This document shows positions 51,279-63,786 of a stretch of 64,000 nucleotides of DNA, one piece after another. The notes beneath the pieces were generated by a model. It was not told where the DNA came from, ran no database searches, and saw only the letters and a program-made list of their open reading frames with translations. Numbering within the stretch: position 1 is the stretch's first letter; every line of letters starts with the position of its first letter. Source of the DNA: Colletes latitarsis (taxonomy: Eukaryota > Arthropoda > Insecta > Hymenoptera > Colletidae); NCBI RefSeq assembly GCF_051014445.1, contig NC_135141.1, forward strand, positions 11,656,001 through 11,720,000. The letters run 5' to 3'. The position numbers were made by a program, and so were the translations under genes.

Positions 51279-52611
51279 CCTAACCGGTTTTATCCTCTAA
51301 AATATTAATCGAGACCAGGTTTAATTGACAGTTTCAATGTGGTACCACATTACTACGTGATCCAAACCAGAGGAAAGCCCAGGATCTGGCGAACAAGTTT
51401 GCGATAAATGCGAAAGTATGAGCCACATGTGGGCAAATCCCAGACATAAGCCAGACCTAACCGGTGTTACCCTCTAAAATATAGATCGAAACCAGGTTTA
51501 ATTGACAGTTTCAATGTGGTACCACACTACTACGTGATCCAAACTTGAAAAAGCCCAGGATCTGGCCAACAGGTACGCGAATGATGCGGAGGTATATGCC
51601 AGATGAGGGCAAATCACAGACATAACCCAGACCTAACTAGTGTTATCCTCTAAAATATAAATCGAAACCAGGTTTAATTGACTGTTGCAGTGTGGTACCA
51701 CATTACTGCGTGATCCAAACCAGAAAAAACCCAGGATGTGGCTAACAAGTATGCGAAAAATGCGATAGTATGAGCCTGATGAAGGCAAATCCCAGACATA
51801 GACCTGACCTAACCGGTGTTATCCCCTAAAATATAGATCGAAACCTGGTTTAATTGGCAGCTTCAGTGTGGTACCACATTACGGCGCGATCCAAACCAGA
51901 AAACACCAGGATCTAGCCAACAGGTATGCGAAAGATGCGATAGTATGAGCAAGATGATGGCAAATCCCAGACATAACCCTGACCGAACCGGTGTTATCCT
52001 TCAAAATATAAATCGAAACCACGTTTAATTGATTGTTTCAGTGTGGTACCACATTACTACGTGATCCAAACTTGAAAAAGCCAGGATCTGGCCAACAGGT
52101 ATGCGAATGATGCGAAGGTATAAGCCAGATGAGGGCAAATCACAGACATAACCCAGACCTAACTAGTGTTATCCTCTAAAATATAAATCGAAACCAGGTT
52201 TAATTGACAGTTTCAGTGTGGTACCACATTACTGCGTGTTCCAAACCAGAAAAAGCCCAGGATCTGGCCAACAGGTATGCGAAAGATGCGATAGTATGAG
52301 CCAGATGATGGCAAATCCCAGACATAACCCTGACTGAACAGGTGTTATCCTCTAAAATATAAATCGAAACCAGGTTTAATTGACTGTTTCAGTGTGGTAC
52401 CACATTACTGCGTGATCCAAACCAGAAAAAGCCCAGGATCTGGCCAACAGGTATGCGAATGATGCGATAGTATGAGCCAGATGATGGCAAATCACAGACA
52501 TAACCCAGACCTAACCGGTGTTATCCTCTAAAATATAGATCGAAACCAGGTTTAATTGACAGTTTCAGAGTGGTACCACATTACTAAGTGATTCAAACCA
52601 GAGGAAAACCC

Positions 52612-52990
52612 AGGATCTGGCTAACAAGTATGCGAAAAATGCGATAGTATGAGCCTGATGAAGGCAAATCCCAGTCATAAACCTGACCTAACCGGTGTTA
52701 TCCCCTAAAATATAGATCGAAACCTGGTTTAATTGGCAGCTTCAGTGTGGTACCACATTACGACGCGATCCAAACCAGAAAACCCCAGGATCTAGCCAAC
52801 AGGTATGCGAAAGATGCGAAAGAATGAGCCAGATGAAGGCAAATGCCAGACATAACCCAGACCCATCCGGTGTTATCCTCTAAAATATACATCGAGACCA
52901 GGTTTAATTGTCTGTTTCAGGGTTATCCAATCCAGAAAAAGCCCAGTATCTGGCCTACAGGTATGCGAAAGATGCGATAGTATGATCCAG
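52612..52990. repeat. Three-copy block, copy 3
   Basis: This is the third copy, offset 1741 from copy 2. It shares ATGATCCAG with copy 1 rather than copy 2, which points to copy 1 or its ancestor as the source. Confidence 0.8.
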
Positions 52991-53199
52991 ATGATGGCAA
53001 ATCCCAGACATAACCCTGACCAAACCGGTGTTATCCTCTAAAATATAAATCGAAACCAGGTTTAATTGACTGTTTCAGTGTGGTACCACATTACTGCGTG
53101 ATCCAAACCAGAAGAAGCCCAGGATCTGGCCAACAGGTTTGCGAAAGATGCGATAGTATGAGCCAGATGATGGCAAATCCCAGACATAACCCTGACCTA

Positions 53200-56100
53200 A
53201 CCGATGTTATCCTCTAAAATATAATTCGAGACCAGGTTTAATTGACTGTTTCAGTGTGGTACCACATCACAGCGTGATCCAAACCAGAAATAGCCCAAGA
53301 TCTGGCCAACAGGTATGCGACTGATGCGAAGGTATGAGCCAGATGATGGCATATCACAGACATAACCCAGACCTAACCAGTGTGATGCTCTAAAATATAG
53401 ATCGGATCCAGGTTTAGTCGACTGCTTCAGTGTGGTACCACATTTGTACGTGATCCAAACCAGAAAAAACCAAGGATCTGGCTAACATGTATGCGAAAGA
53501 GTCGATAGTGTGAGCCTAATGAAGGCAAATCCCAGACATATCCCAGACCCGTACCGGTGTTATCCTCTAAAATATACATCGAGACCAGGTTTAATTGACA
53601 GCTTCAGTGTGGTACCACATTACGACGTGTTCCAAACTAGAAATAGCCCAGGATCTGGCCAACAGGTATGCGAAAGATGCGATAGGATGAGCCAGATGAT
53701 GGCAAATCCCAGACATAACCCTGACCTAACCGGTGTTATCCCCTAAAATATAATTCGAGACCAGGTTTAATTGACTGTTTCAGTGCGGTACCACATCACA
53801 GCGTGATCCAAACCAGAAATAGCCCAGGATCTGGCCAACAGGTATGTGAAAGATGCGAAAGAATGAGCCAGATGAGGGCAAATGCCAGACATAACCCAGA
53901 CCCAACCGGTGTTATCCTCTAAAATATACATCGAGACAAGGTTTAATTGACTGTTTCAGGGTTATCCAATCCAGAAAAAACCCAGGATCTGGCCTACAGG
54001 TATACGAAAGATGCGATAGTATGAGCCAGATGATTGCAAATCCCAGACATAACCCTGACCTAACCGGTGTTATCCTCTAAAATATAATTCGAGACCAGGT
54101 TTAATTGACTGTTTCAGTGTGGTACCACATCACAGCGTGATCCAAACTAGAAATAGCCCAGGATCTTGCTAACAAGTATGCGAAGGATTCGGTAGTATGA
54201 GCCTGATGAGGGCAAATCCCAAAGATAACCCTGACCTAACCGGTGTTATCCTCTAAAATATAAATCGAAACCAGGTTTAATTGATAGTTTCAGTGTGGTA
54301 CCACATTACTGCGTGATCCAAACCAGAAATAGCCCAGGATCTGGCCAACAGGTATGCGAATGATGCGAAGGTATGAGCCAGATGAGGGCATATCACAGAC
54401 ATAACCCAGACCTAACCAGTGTTATACTCTAAAATAAAGATCCAATCCAGGTTTAGTGGACTGCTTCTGTGTAGTACCACATATGTACGTGTTCCAAACC
54501 AGAAAAAACCCAGGATCTGGCTAACAAGTATGCGAAAGATGCGATAGTGTGAGCCTAATGAAGGCAAATCCCAGACATAACCCAGACCCAACCGGTGTTA
54601 TCCTCTAAAATATACATCGGGACCAGGTTTAATTGACTGTTTCAGTGTGGTGCGACATTACTACGTGATCCAAACCAGAGGAAAATCTAGGATCTGGCGA
54701 ACAAGTTTGCGATAAATGCGAAAGTATGAGGTAGATGAGGGCTAATCCCAGACAAAAGCCAGACCTGACCGATGTTATCCTCTAAAATATTGATCCAACC
54801 CAAGTTTAATTGACTGTTTCAGTGTGGTATCACATTACTACGTGATCCAAACTGGAAAAAGCCCAGGATCTGGCCAACGGGTATGCGAATGATGCGAAAG
54901 TATGAGCCAGATGAGGGCAAATCCCAGACATAACCCAGACCTAACCGGTGTTATCCTCTAAAATATACATCGAGACCACGTTTAATTGACTGTCTCAGGG
55001 TTATCCAGATCAGAAAAAGCCCAGGATGTGGCCTACAGGTATGCGAAAGATGCGATAGTATGAGCCAGATGATGGCAAATCCCAGACATAACCCGGACCT
55101 AACCGGTTTTATCCTCTAAAATATTAATCGAGACCAGGTTTAATTGACTGTTTCAGGATAACCGGTGTTATCCTCTAAAATATACATCGAGACCAGGTTT
55201 AATTGACTGTTTCAGGGTTATCCAATCCAGAAAAAACCCAGGATCTGGCCTACAGGTATGCGAAAGATGCGATAGTATGAGCCAGATGATTGCAAATCCC
55301 AGACATAACCTTGACCTAACCGGTGTTATCCTCTAAAATATAAATCGAAACCAGGTTTAATTGACTGTTTCAGTGTGGTACCACATCACAGCGTGATCAA
55401 AACCAGAAATAGCCCAGGATCTTGCTAACAAGTATGCGAAACATGCGATAGTATGAGCCAGATGATAGCAAATCCCAGACATAACCCAGACCTAACCAGT
55501 GTTATTCTCTAAAATATAGATCGAATCCAGGTTTAGTGGACTGCTTCAGTGTGGTACCACATGTGAACGTGATCCAAACCAGAAAAAACCCAGGATCTGG
55601 CCAACAGGTATGCGAAAGATGCGATAATATGAGCCAGATGATGGCAAATCCCAGACATAACGCAGACCCAACCGGCGTTATCTTCTAAAATATACATCGA
55701 GACCAGGTTTAATTGACTGTTTCAGGGTTATCCAAACCAGAAAAAGACCAGGATCTGGCCTACAGGTATGCGAAAGATGCGATAGTATGAGCCAGATGAT
55801 GGCAAATCCCAGACATAACCCTCACCTAACCGGCGATATCCTCTAAAATATAAATCGAAGCCAGTTTTAATTGATTGTTTCAGTGTGGTACCACATTACT
55901 GCGTGATCCAAACCAGAAATAGCCCAGGACCTGGCCAACAGGTATACGAAAGATGCGAAAGTATGAGCCAGAGGAGGGCAAATGCAAGACATAACCCGGA
56001 CCCAGCCGGTGTTATCCTCTAAAATATACATCGAAACCAGGTTTAATTGACAGTTTCAGGGTTATCCAAAACAGAAAAAGCCCAGGATCTGGCCTACAGG

Positions 56101-57810
56101 TATGCGAAAGATGCTATAGTATGAGCCAGATGATGGCAAATCCCAGAAATGTCCCTGACCTAACCGGTGATATCCTCTAAAATATAAATCGAAACCAGGT
56201 TTAATTGACTGTTTCAGGATAACCGGTGTTATCCTCTAAAATATTGATCCAATCCAAGTTTAATTGACAGTTTCAGTGTGGTACCAAATTACTACGTGGT
56301 CCAAACTTGAAAAAGCCCAGGATCTGGCCAACAGGTATGCGAATGATGCGAAGGTATGAGCCAGATGAGGGCAAATCACAGACATAACCCAGCCCTAACC
56401 AGTGTTATCCTCTAAAATATAGATCGAATCCAGGTTTAGTGGACTGCTTCAGTGTGGTACCACATTTGTACGTGATCCAAACCAGAAAGAACCCAGGATC
56501 AGGCTAACAAGTATGCGAAAGATGCGATCGTATGAGCCGAATGAAGGCAAATCCCAGACATAACCCAGACCCAACTGGTGTTATCCTCTAAAATATACAT
56601 CGAGACCAGGTTTGATTGACTGTTTCAGGGTTATCCAATCCAGAAAAAGCCCAGGATCTGGCCTACAGGTATGCGAAAGATGCGATAGTATGAGCCAGAT
56701 GATGGCAAATCCCAGACGTAACCCTGACCTAACCGGCGTTATCCTCTAAAAAATACATCGAGACCAGGTTTAATTGACTGTTTCAGGATTATCCAATCCA
56801 GAAAAAACCCAGGATCTGGCCTACAGGTATAAGAAAGATGCGATAGTATGAGCCAGATGATTGCAAATCCCAGACATAACCCTGACCTAACCGGTGTTAT
56901 CCTCTAAAATATAAATCGAAACCAGGTTTAATTGACTGTTTCAGTATGGTACCACATTACTGCGTGATCCAAACCAGAAAAAACCCAGGATCTGGCTAAC
57001 AAGTATGCGAAAGATGCGATAGTGTGAGCCTAATGAAGGCAAATCCCAGACATAACCCAGACCCAACCGGTGTTATCCTCTAAAATATACATCGGGACCA
57101 GGTTTAATTGACTGTTTCAGGGTTATCCAATCCAGAAAAAGCCCAGGATCTGGCCAACAGGTATGCGAAAGATGCGATAGTATGAGCCAGATGATGGCAA
57201 ATCCCAGACATAACCCTGACCGAACCGGTGTTATCCTCTAAAATATAAATCGAAACCAGGTTAAATTGACTGTTTCAGAGTGGTACAACGTTACTGCGTG
57301 AACCAAACCAGAAAAAGCCCAGGATCTGGCCAACAGGTATGCGAAAGATGCGAAAGAATGAGCCAGATGAGGGCAAATGCCAGACATAACCCAGACCCAA
57401 CCGGTGTTATCCTCTAAAATATACATCGAGACCAGGTTTAATTGACTGTTTCAGGGTTATCCAATCCAGAAAAAACCCAGGATCTGGCCTACAGGTATGC
57501 GAAAGATGCGATAGTATGAGCCAGATGATTGCAAATCCCAGACATAACCCTGACCTAACCGGTGTTTTCCTCTAAAATATAAATCGAAACCAGGTTTAGT
57601 TGACTGTTTCAGAGTGGTACCACATCACAGCGTGATCAAAACCAGAAATAGCCCAGGATCTTGCTAACAAGTATGCAAAAGATGCGATAGTATGAGCCAG
57701 ATGATGGCAAATCCCAGACATAACCCTGACCTAACCTGTGTTATCCTCTAAAATATAAATCGAAACCAGGTTTAATTGATAGTTTCAGTGTGGTACCACA
57801 TTACTGCGTG
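53200..57810. repeat. Satellite stretch rich in 158-bp units
   Basis: Full-length units alternate with 158-bp units at about 53958, 54998, 55214, 55724, 56058, 56628, 56785, 57120 and 57453, the highest density in the window. Only two 59-bp units are present (55155 and 56216). Full-length neighbours often carry ACATCACAGCGTGATC. The usual alternation of long and short units suggests two-unit and four-unit higher-order repeats, but I could not trace one fixed period through the whole stretch. No gene is seen. Confidence 0.78.
56380..56778. repeat. 7.0-kb-spaced duplication, copy 1
   Basis: This stretch matches 63388-63786 at offset 7008. Private words are CCCAGCCCTAACCAGTG, AGAAAGAACCCAGGATCAGG, GATGCGATCGTATGAGCC, CAGACGTAACCC and a CTCTAAAAAATAC(A/T)TCGAGACC boundary. 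It includes one 158-bp unit. Confidence 0.83.
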
Positions 57811-58554
57811 ATCCAAACCAGAAATAGCCCAGGATCTGGCCAACAGGTATGCGAATGATGCGAAGGTATAAGCCAGATGAGGGCATATCACAGACATAAC
57901 CCAGACCTAACCAGTGTTATCCTCTAAAATATAGATCGAATCCAGGTTTAGTGGACTGCTTCAGTGTGGTACCACATGTGTACGTGATCCAAACCAGAAA
58001 AAACCCAGGATCTGGCTAACAAGTATGCGAAAGATGCGATAGTATGAGCCTAATGAAGGCAAATCCCAGACATAACCCAGACCCAACCGGTGTTATCCTC
58101 TAAAATATACATCGGGACCAGGTTTAATTGACTGTTTCAGGGTTATCCAATCCAGAAAAAGCCCAGGATCTGGCCAACAGGTATGCGAAAGATGCGATAG
58201 TATGAGCCAGATGATGGCCAATCCCGGACATAACCCTGACCGAACCGCTGCTATCCTCTAACATATAAATCGAAACCAGGTTTAATTGACTGTTTCAGAG
58301 GGGTACCACATTAGTGCGTGATCTAAACCAGAAAAAGCCCAGGATCTGGCCAACAGGTATGCGAAAGATGCGATAGTATGAGCCAGATGATGGCAAATCC
58401 CAGACGTAACCCTGACCTAACCGGTGTTATCCTCTAAAATATAAATCGAGACCAGGTTTAGTTGACTGTTTCAGGATAACCGGTGTTATCCTCTAAAATA
58501 CTGATCCAATCCAAGTTTAATTGACAGTTTCAGTGTGGTACCACATTACTACGT
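57810..58554. repeat. 745-bp higher-order repeat, copy 1
   Basis: The segment is repeated immediately by 58555-59299 at offset 745. The length equals three full units plus one 158-bp and one 59-bp unit (528+158+59), and that is its composition: the 158-bp junction is at 58140 and the 59-bp junction at 58473. Private words shared by the copies are AACCGCTG(C/T)TATCC, CTCTAACATATAAATCG and TTTCAGAGGGGTACC with ATTAGTGCGTGATC. Both short unit types are therefore amplified together as parts of one composite repeat. Confidence 0.86.
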
Positions 58555-59299
58555 GATCCAAACTTGAAAAAGCCCAGGATCTGGCCAACAGGTATGCGAA
58601 TGATGCGAAGGTATGAGCCAGATGAGGGCAAATCACAGACATAACCCAGACCTAACCAGTGTTATCCTCTAAAATATAGATCGGATCCAGGTTTAGTGGA
58701 CTGCTTCAGTGTGGTACCACATTTGTACGTGATCCAAACCAGAAAAAACCCAGGATCTGGCTAACAAGTATGCGAAAAATGCGATAGTATGAGCCTGATG
58801 AAAGCAAATCCCAGACATAAACCTGACCTAACCGGTGTTATCCTCTAAAATATACATCGGGACCAGGTTTAATTGACTGTTTCAGGGATATCCAATCCAG
58901 AAAATGCCCAGGATCTGGCCAACAGGTATGCGAAAGATGCGATAGTATGAGCCAGATGATGGCCAATCCCAGACATAACCCTGACCGAACCGCTGTTATC
59001 CTCTAACATATAAATCGAAACCAGGTTTAATTGACTGTTTCAGAGGGGTACCACATTAGTGCGTGATCTAAACCAGAAAAAGCCCAGGATCTGGCCAACA
59101 GGTATGCGAAAGATGCGATAGTATGAGCCAGATGATGGCAAATCCCAGACATAACCCTGACCTAACCGGTGTTATCCTCTAAAATATAAATCGAGACCAG
59201 GTTTAGTTGACTGTTTCAGGATAACCGGTGTTATCCTCTAAAATACTGATCCAATCCAAGTTTAATTGACAGTTTCAGTGTTGTACCACATTACTACGT
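58555..59299. repeat. 745-bp higher-order repeat, copy 2
   Basis: This is the tandem partner of 57810-58554, with the 158-bp junction at 58884 (GGGATATCC) and the 59-bp junction at 59218. Differences include CGGATCCAGG for CGAATCCAGG and AAAATGCCC for AAAAAGCCC. The similarity fades into a different context near 59300. Confidence 0.85.
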
Positions 59300-60352
59300 G
59301 ATCCAAACTAGAAAAAGCCCAGGATCTGGCCAACATGTATGCGAATGATGCGAAGGTATGAACCAGATGGGGGCAAATGCCAGACATAACCCAGACCCAA
59401 CCGGTGTTATCCTCTAAAATATACATCGAGACCACGTTTAATTGACCGTCTCAGGGTCATCCAGATCAGAAAAAGCCCAGGATGTGGCCTACAGGTATGC
59501 GAAAGATGCGATAGTATGAGCCAGATGATGGCAAATCCCAGACATAACCCTGACCTAACCGGTGTTATCCTCTAAAATATTAATCGAGACCAGGTTTAAT
59601 TGACTGTTTCAGGATAACCGGTGTTAACCTCTAAAATATTGATCCAATCCAAGTTCAGTTGACAGTTTCAGTGTTGTACCACATTACTACGTGATCCAAA
59701 CTAGAAAAATCCCAGGATCTGGCCAACAGGTATGCGAATGATGCGAAGGTATGAGCCAGATGGGGGCAAGTCACAGACATAACCCAAACCTAACCTGTGT
59801 AATCCTCTTAAAATACATCGAAACCATGTTTAATTGACTGTTTCGGTGTGGTACGACATTACTACGTGATCCAAACCAGAGGAAAACCCAGGATCTGGCG
59901 AACAAGTTTGCGATAAGTGCGAAAGTATGAGCCAGATGAGGGCAAATCCCAGACATAAGCCAGACGTAACTGGTGTTATGCTCTAAAATATTGATCGAAT
60001 CCAAGTTTAATTGACTGTTTCACTGTGGTATCACATTACTACGTGATCCAAACCAGAAAAAGCCCAGGATCTGGCCAACAGGTATGCTAAAGATGCGATA
60101 GTATGAGCCAGATGATGGCAAATCCCAGACATAACCCTGACCGAACCGGAGTTATCCTCTAAAATATAAATCGAAACCAGGTTTAATTGACTGCTTCAGT
60201 GTGGTACAACATTACTGCGTGAACCAAACCAGAAAATGACCAGGATCTGGCCTACAGGTATGCGAAAGATGCGATAGTATGAGCGAGATGAGGGTAAATC
60301 CCAGACATAACCCAGACCTAACCGGTGTTATCCCCTAAAATATAGATCGAAA

Positions 60353-61096
60353 CCTGGTTTAATTGGCAGCTTCAGTGTGGTACCACATTACGACGCGATC
60401 CAAACCAGAAAACCCCAGGATCTGGACAACAGGTATGCGAAAGATGCGATAGTATGAGCCAGATGATGGCAAATCCCAGACATAACCCTGACCGAACCGG
60501 TGTTATCCTTTAAAATATAAATCGAAGCCAGTTTTAATTGATTGTTTCAGTGTGGTACCACATTAATGCGTGATCCAAACTAGAAATAGCCCAGGAGCTG
60601 GCCAACAGGTATACGAAAGATGCGAAAGTATGAGCCAGATGAGGGCAAATCGAAGACATAACCCGGACCCAACCGGTGTTATCCTCTAAAATATACATCG
60701 AAACCAGGTTTATTTGACAGTTTCAGGGTTATCCAAACCAGAAAAAGCCCAGGATCTGGCCTACAGGTATGCGAAAGATGCAATAGTATGAGCCAGGTGA
60801 TGGCAAATCCCAGAAATGTCCCTGACCTAACCGGTGTTATCCTCTAAAATATAAATCGAAACCGGGTTTAATTAACTGTTTCAGGATAACCGGTGTTATC
60901 CTCTAAAATATTGATCCAATCCAAGTTTAATTGACAGTTTCAGTGTGGTACCACATTACTACGTGATCCAAACTTGAAAAAGCCCAGGATCTGGCCAACA
61001 GGTATGCGAATGATGCGAAGGTATGAGCCAGATGAGGGCAAATCACAGACATAACCCAGACCTAACCAGTGTTATCCTCTAAAATATAGATTGGAG
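60353..61096. repeat. 744-bp higher-order repeat next to the 526-bp series
   Basis: The marker CCTGGTTTAATTGGCAGC occurs at 60353 and 61097, so this period is 744 bp. It contains a 158-bp unit (60725) and a 59-bp unit (60893), the same composition as the 745-bp repeat at 57810-59299 but with different full units around them. Confidence 0.8.
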
Positions 61097-62148
61097 CCTG
61101 GTTTAATTGGCAGCTTCAGTGTGGTACCACATTACGACGCGATCCAAACCAGAAAACCCCAGGATCTGGCCAACAGGTATGCGAAAGATGCGATAGTATG
61201 AGCCAGATGATGGCAAATCCCAGACATAACCCTGACCGAACCGGTGTTATCCTTTAAAATATAAATCGAAGCCAGTTTTAATTGATTGTTTCAGTGTGGT
61301 ACCACATTTGTACGCGATCCAAACCAGAAAAAACCCAGGATCTGGCTAACAAGTATGCGAAAAATGCGATAGTATGAGCCTGATGAAGGCAAATCCCAGA
61401 CATAAACCTGACCTAACCGGTGTTATCCTCTAAAAAATACATCGAAACCATGTTTAATCGACTGTTTCAGTGTGGTATCACATTACCACGTGATCCAAAC
61501 TAAAAAAGCACAGGATCTGGCCAACAGGTATGCGAATGATGCGAAAGTATGAGCCAGATGAGGGTAAATCCCAGACATAACCCAGACCTAACCGGTGTTA
61601 TCCCCTAAAATATAGATCGAAACCTGGTTTAATTGGCAGCTTCAGTGTGGTACCACATTACGACGCGATCGAAACCAGAAAACCCCAGGATCTGGCCAAC
61701 AGGTATGCGAAAGATGCGATAGTATGAGCCAGATGATGGCAAATCCCAGACATAACCCTGACCGAACCGGTGTTATCCTTTAAAATATAAATCGAAGCCA
61801 GTTTTAATTGATTGTTTCAGTGTGGTACCACATTTGTACGCGATCCGAACCAGAAAAAACCCAGGATCTGGCGAACAAGTTTGCGATAAATGCGAAAGTA
61901 TGAGCCTGATGAAGGCAAATCCCAGACATAAACCTGACCTAACCGGTGTTATCCTCTAAAAAATACATCGAATCCATGTTTAATCGACTGTTTCAGTGTG
62001 GTATCACATTACCACGTGATCCAAACTAAAAAAGCACAGGATCTGGCCAAGAGGTATGCGAATGATGCGAAAGTATGAGCCAGATGAGGGTAAATCCCAG
62101 ACATAACCCAGACCTAACCGGTGTTATCCCCTAAAATATAGATCGAAA
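61097..62148. repeat. Three-unit higher-order repeat, two 526-bp copies
   Basis: CCTGGTTTAATTGGCAGC is found at 61097, 61623 and 62149, exactly 526 bp apart. The repeated trio contains ACATTACGACGCGATC, AAGCCAGTTTTAATTGATTG with ACATTTGTACGCGATCC, and TTTAATCGACTG with ATTACCACGTGATCC and ACTAAAAAAGCACAGG. The two copies differ at a few bases (GCTAACAAGTATG against GCGAACAAGTTTG, CCAACAGG against CCAAGAGG). Confidence 0.87.
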
Positions 62149-63086
62149 CCTGGTTTAATTGGCAGCTTCAGGGTGGTACAACATTACGACGCGATCCAAA
62201 CCAGAAAACCCCAGGATCTGGCCAACAGGTATGCGAAAGATGCGATAGTATGAGCCAGATGATGGCAATACCCAGACATAACCCTGACCTAACCGGCGAT
62301 ATCCTCTAAAATATAAAACGAGACCAGGTTTAATTGACTGTTTCAGGATAACCGGTGTTATCCTCTAAAATATTGATCCAATCCAAGTTTAATTGACAGT
62401 TTCAGTGTGGTACCACATTACTACGTGATCCAAACTTGAAAAAGCCCAGGATCTGGCCAACAGGTATGCGAATGATGCGAAGGTATGAGCCAGATGAGGA
62501 CAAATCACAGACATAACCCAGACCTAACCAGTGTTATCCTCCAAAATATAGATCGAATCCAGGTTTAGTGGACTGTTTCAGTGTGGTACCACATTAGTAC
62601 GTGATCCAAACCAGAAAAAAACCAGGATCTGGCTAACAAGTATGCGAAAAATGCGATAGTATGAGCCTGATGAAGGCAAATACCAGACATAAACCTGACC
62701 TAACCGGTGTTATCCTCTAAAAAATACATCGAAGCCATGTTTAATCGATGGTCTCGGTGTGGTACGACATTACTACGTGATCCAAACCAGAGGTAAACCC
62801 AGGATCTGGCGAACAAGTTTGCGATAAATGCGAAAGTATGAGCCAGATGAGGACAAATCCCACACATAAGCCAGACCTAACCGGTGTTATCCTCTAAAAT
62901 ATTGATCCAATCCAAGTTTAATTGACTGTTTCAGTGTGGTATCACATTACCACGTGATCCAAACTAAAAAAGCCCAGGATCTGGCCAACAGGTATGCGAA
63001 TGATGCGAAAGTATGAGCCAGATGAGGGTAAATCCCAGACATAACCCAGACCTAACCGGTGTTATCCCCTAAAATATAGATCGAAA
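62149..63086. repeat. 938-bp expanded version of the same higher-order repeat
   Basis: The next marker CCTGGTTTAGTTGG is at 63087, 938 bp on. This is about five full units plus one 59-bp unit (62345). It keeps the ATTACCACGTGATCC unit (62948) but inserts others, so the 526-bp trio and this unit are alternative lengths of one repeat family. Confidence 0.8.
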
Positions 63087-63387
63087 CCTGGTTTAGTTGG
63101 CAGCTTCAGTGTGGTACCACATTACGACGCGATCCAAACCAGAAAACCCCAGGATCTGGCCAACAGGTATGCGAAAGATGCGATAGTATGAGCCAGATGA
63201 TGGCAAATCCCAGACATAACCCTGACCGAACCGGTGTTATCCTTTAAAATATAAATCGAAGCCAGTTTTAATTGATTGTTTCAGTGTGGTACCACATTAC
63301 TGCGTGATCCAAACCAGAAAAAGCCCAGGATCTGGCCTACAGGTATGCGAAAGATGCAATAGTATGAGCCAGATGATGGCAAATCCC

Positions 63388-63786
63388 AGACATAACCCAG
63401 CCCTAACCAGTGTTATCCTCTAAAATATAGATCGAATCCAGGTTTAGTGGACTGCTTCAGTGTGGTACCACATTTGTACGTGATCCAAACCAGAAAGAAC
63501 CCAGGATCAGGCTAACAAGTATGCGAAAGATGCGATCGTATGAGCCTAATGAAGGCAAATCCCAGACATAACCCAGACCCAACCGGTGTTATCCTCTAAA
63601 ATATACATCGAGACCAGGTTTAATTGACTGTTTCAGGGTTATCCAATCCAGAAAAAGCCCAGGATCTGGCCTACAGGTATGCGAAAGATGCGATAGTATG
63701 AGCCAGATGATGGCAAATCCCAGACGTAACCCTGACCTAACCGGCGTTATCCTCTAAAAAATACTTCGAGACCAGGTTTAATTGAC
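63388..63786. repeat. 7.0-kb-spaced duplication, copy 2
   Basis: This is the partner of 56380-56778, with few differences (GAGCCTAATG for GAGCCGAATG, CAACCGG for CAACTGG). The match ends at ATTGAC, after which copy 1 continues with TGTTTCAGG and this copy with AGCTTCAGTG. Confidence 0.82.

Noticed and set aside
53510..53746. 78-residue + strand frame
   Set aside because: It is a read-through of one full unit and part of the next in a region with a unit lacking stops by chance; no domain or coding signal is visible.
1653..60004. Minus-strand frames of 62-77 residues at about 1653, 6915, 29394, 32716, 57238 and 59771
   Set aside because: All translate the reverse strand of the same unit, and their similar proteins reflect repeat identity. 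They are isolated among hundreds of units with stops.
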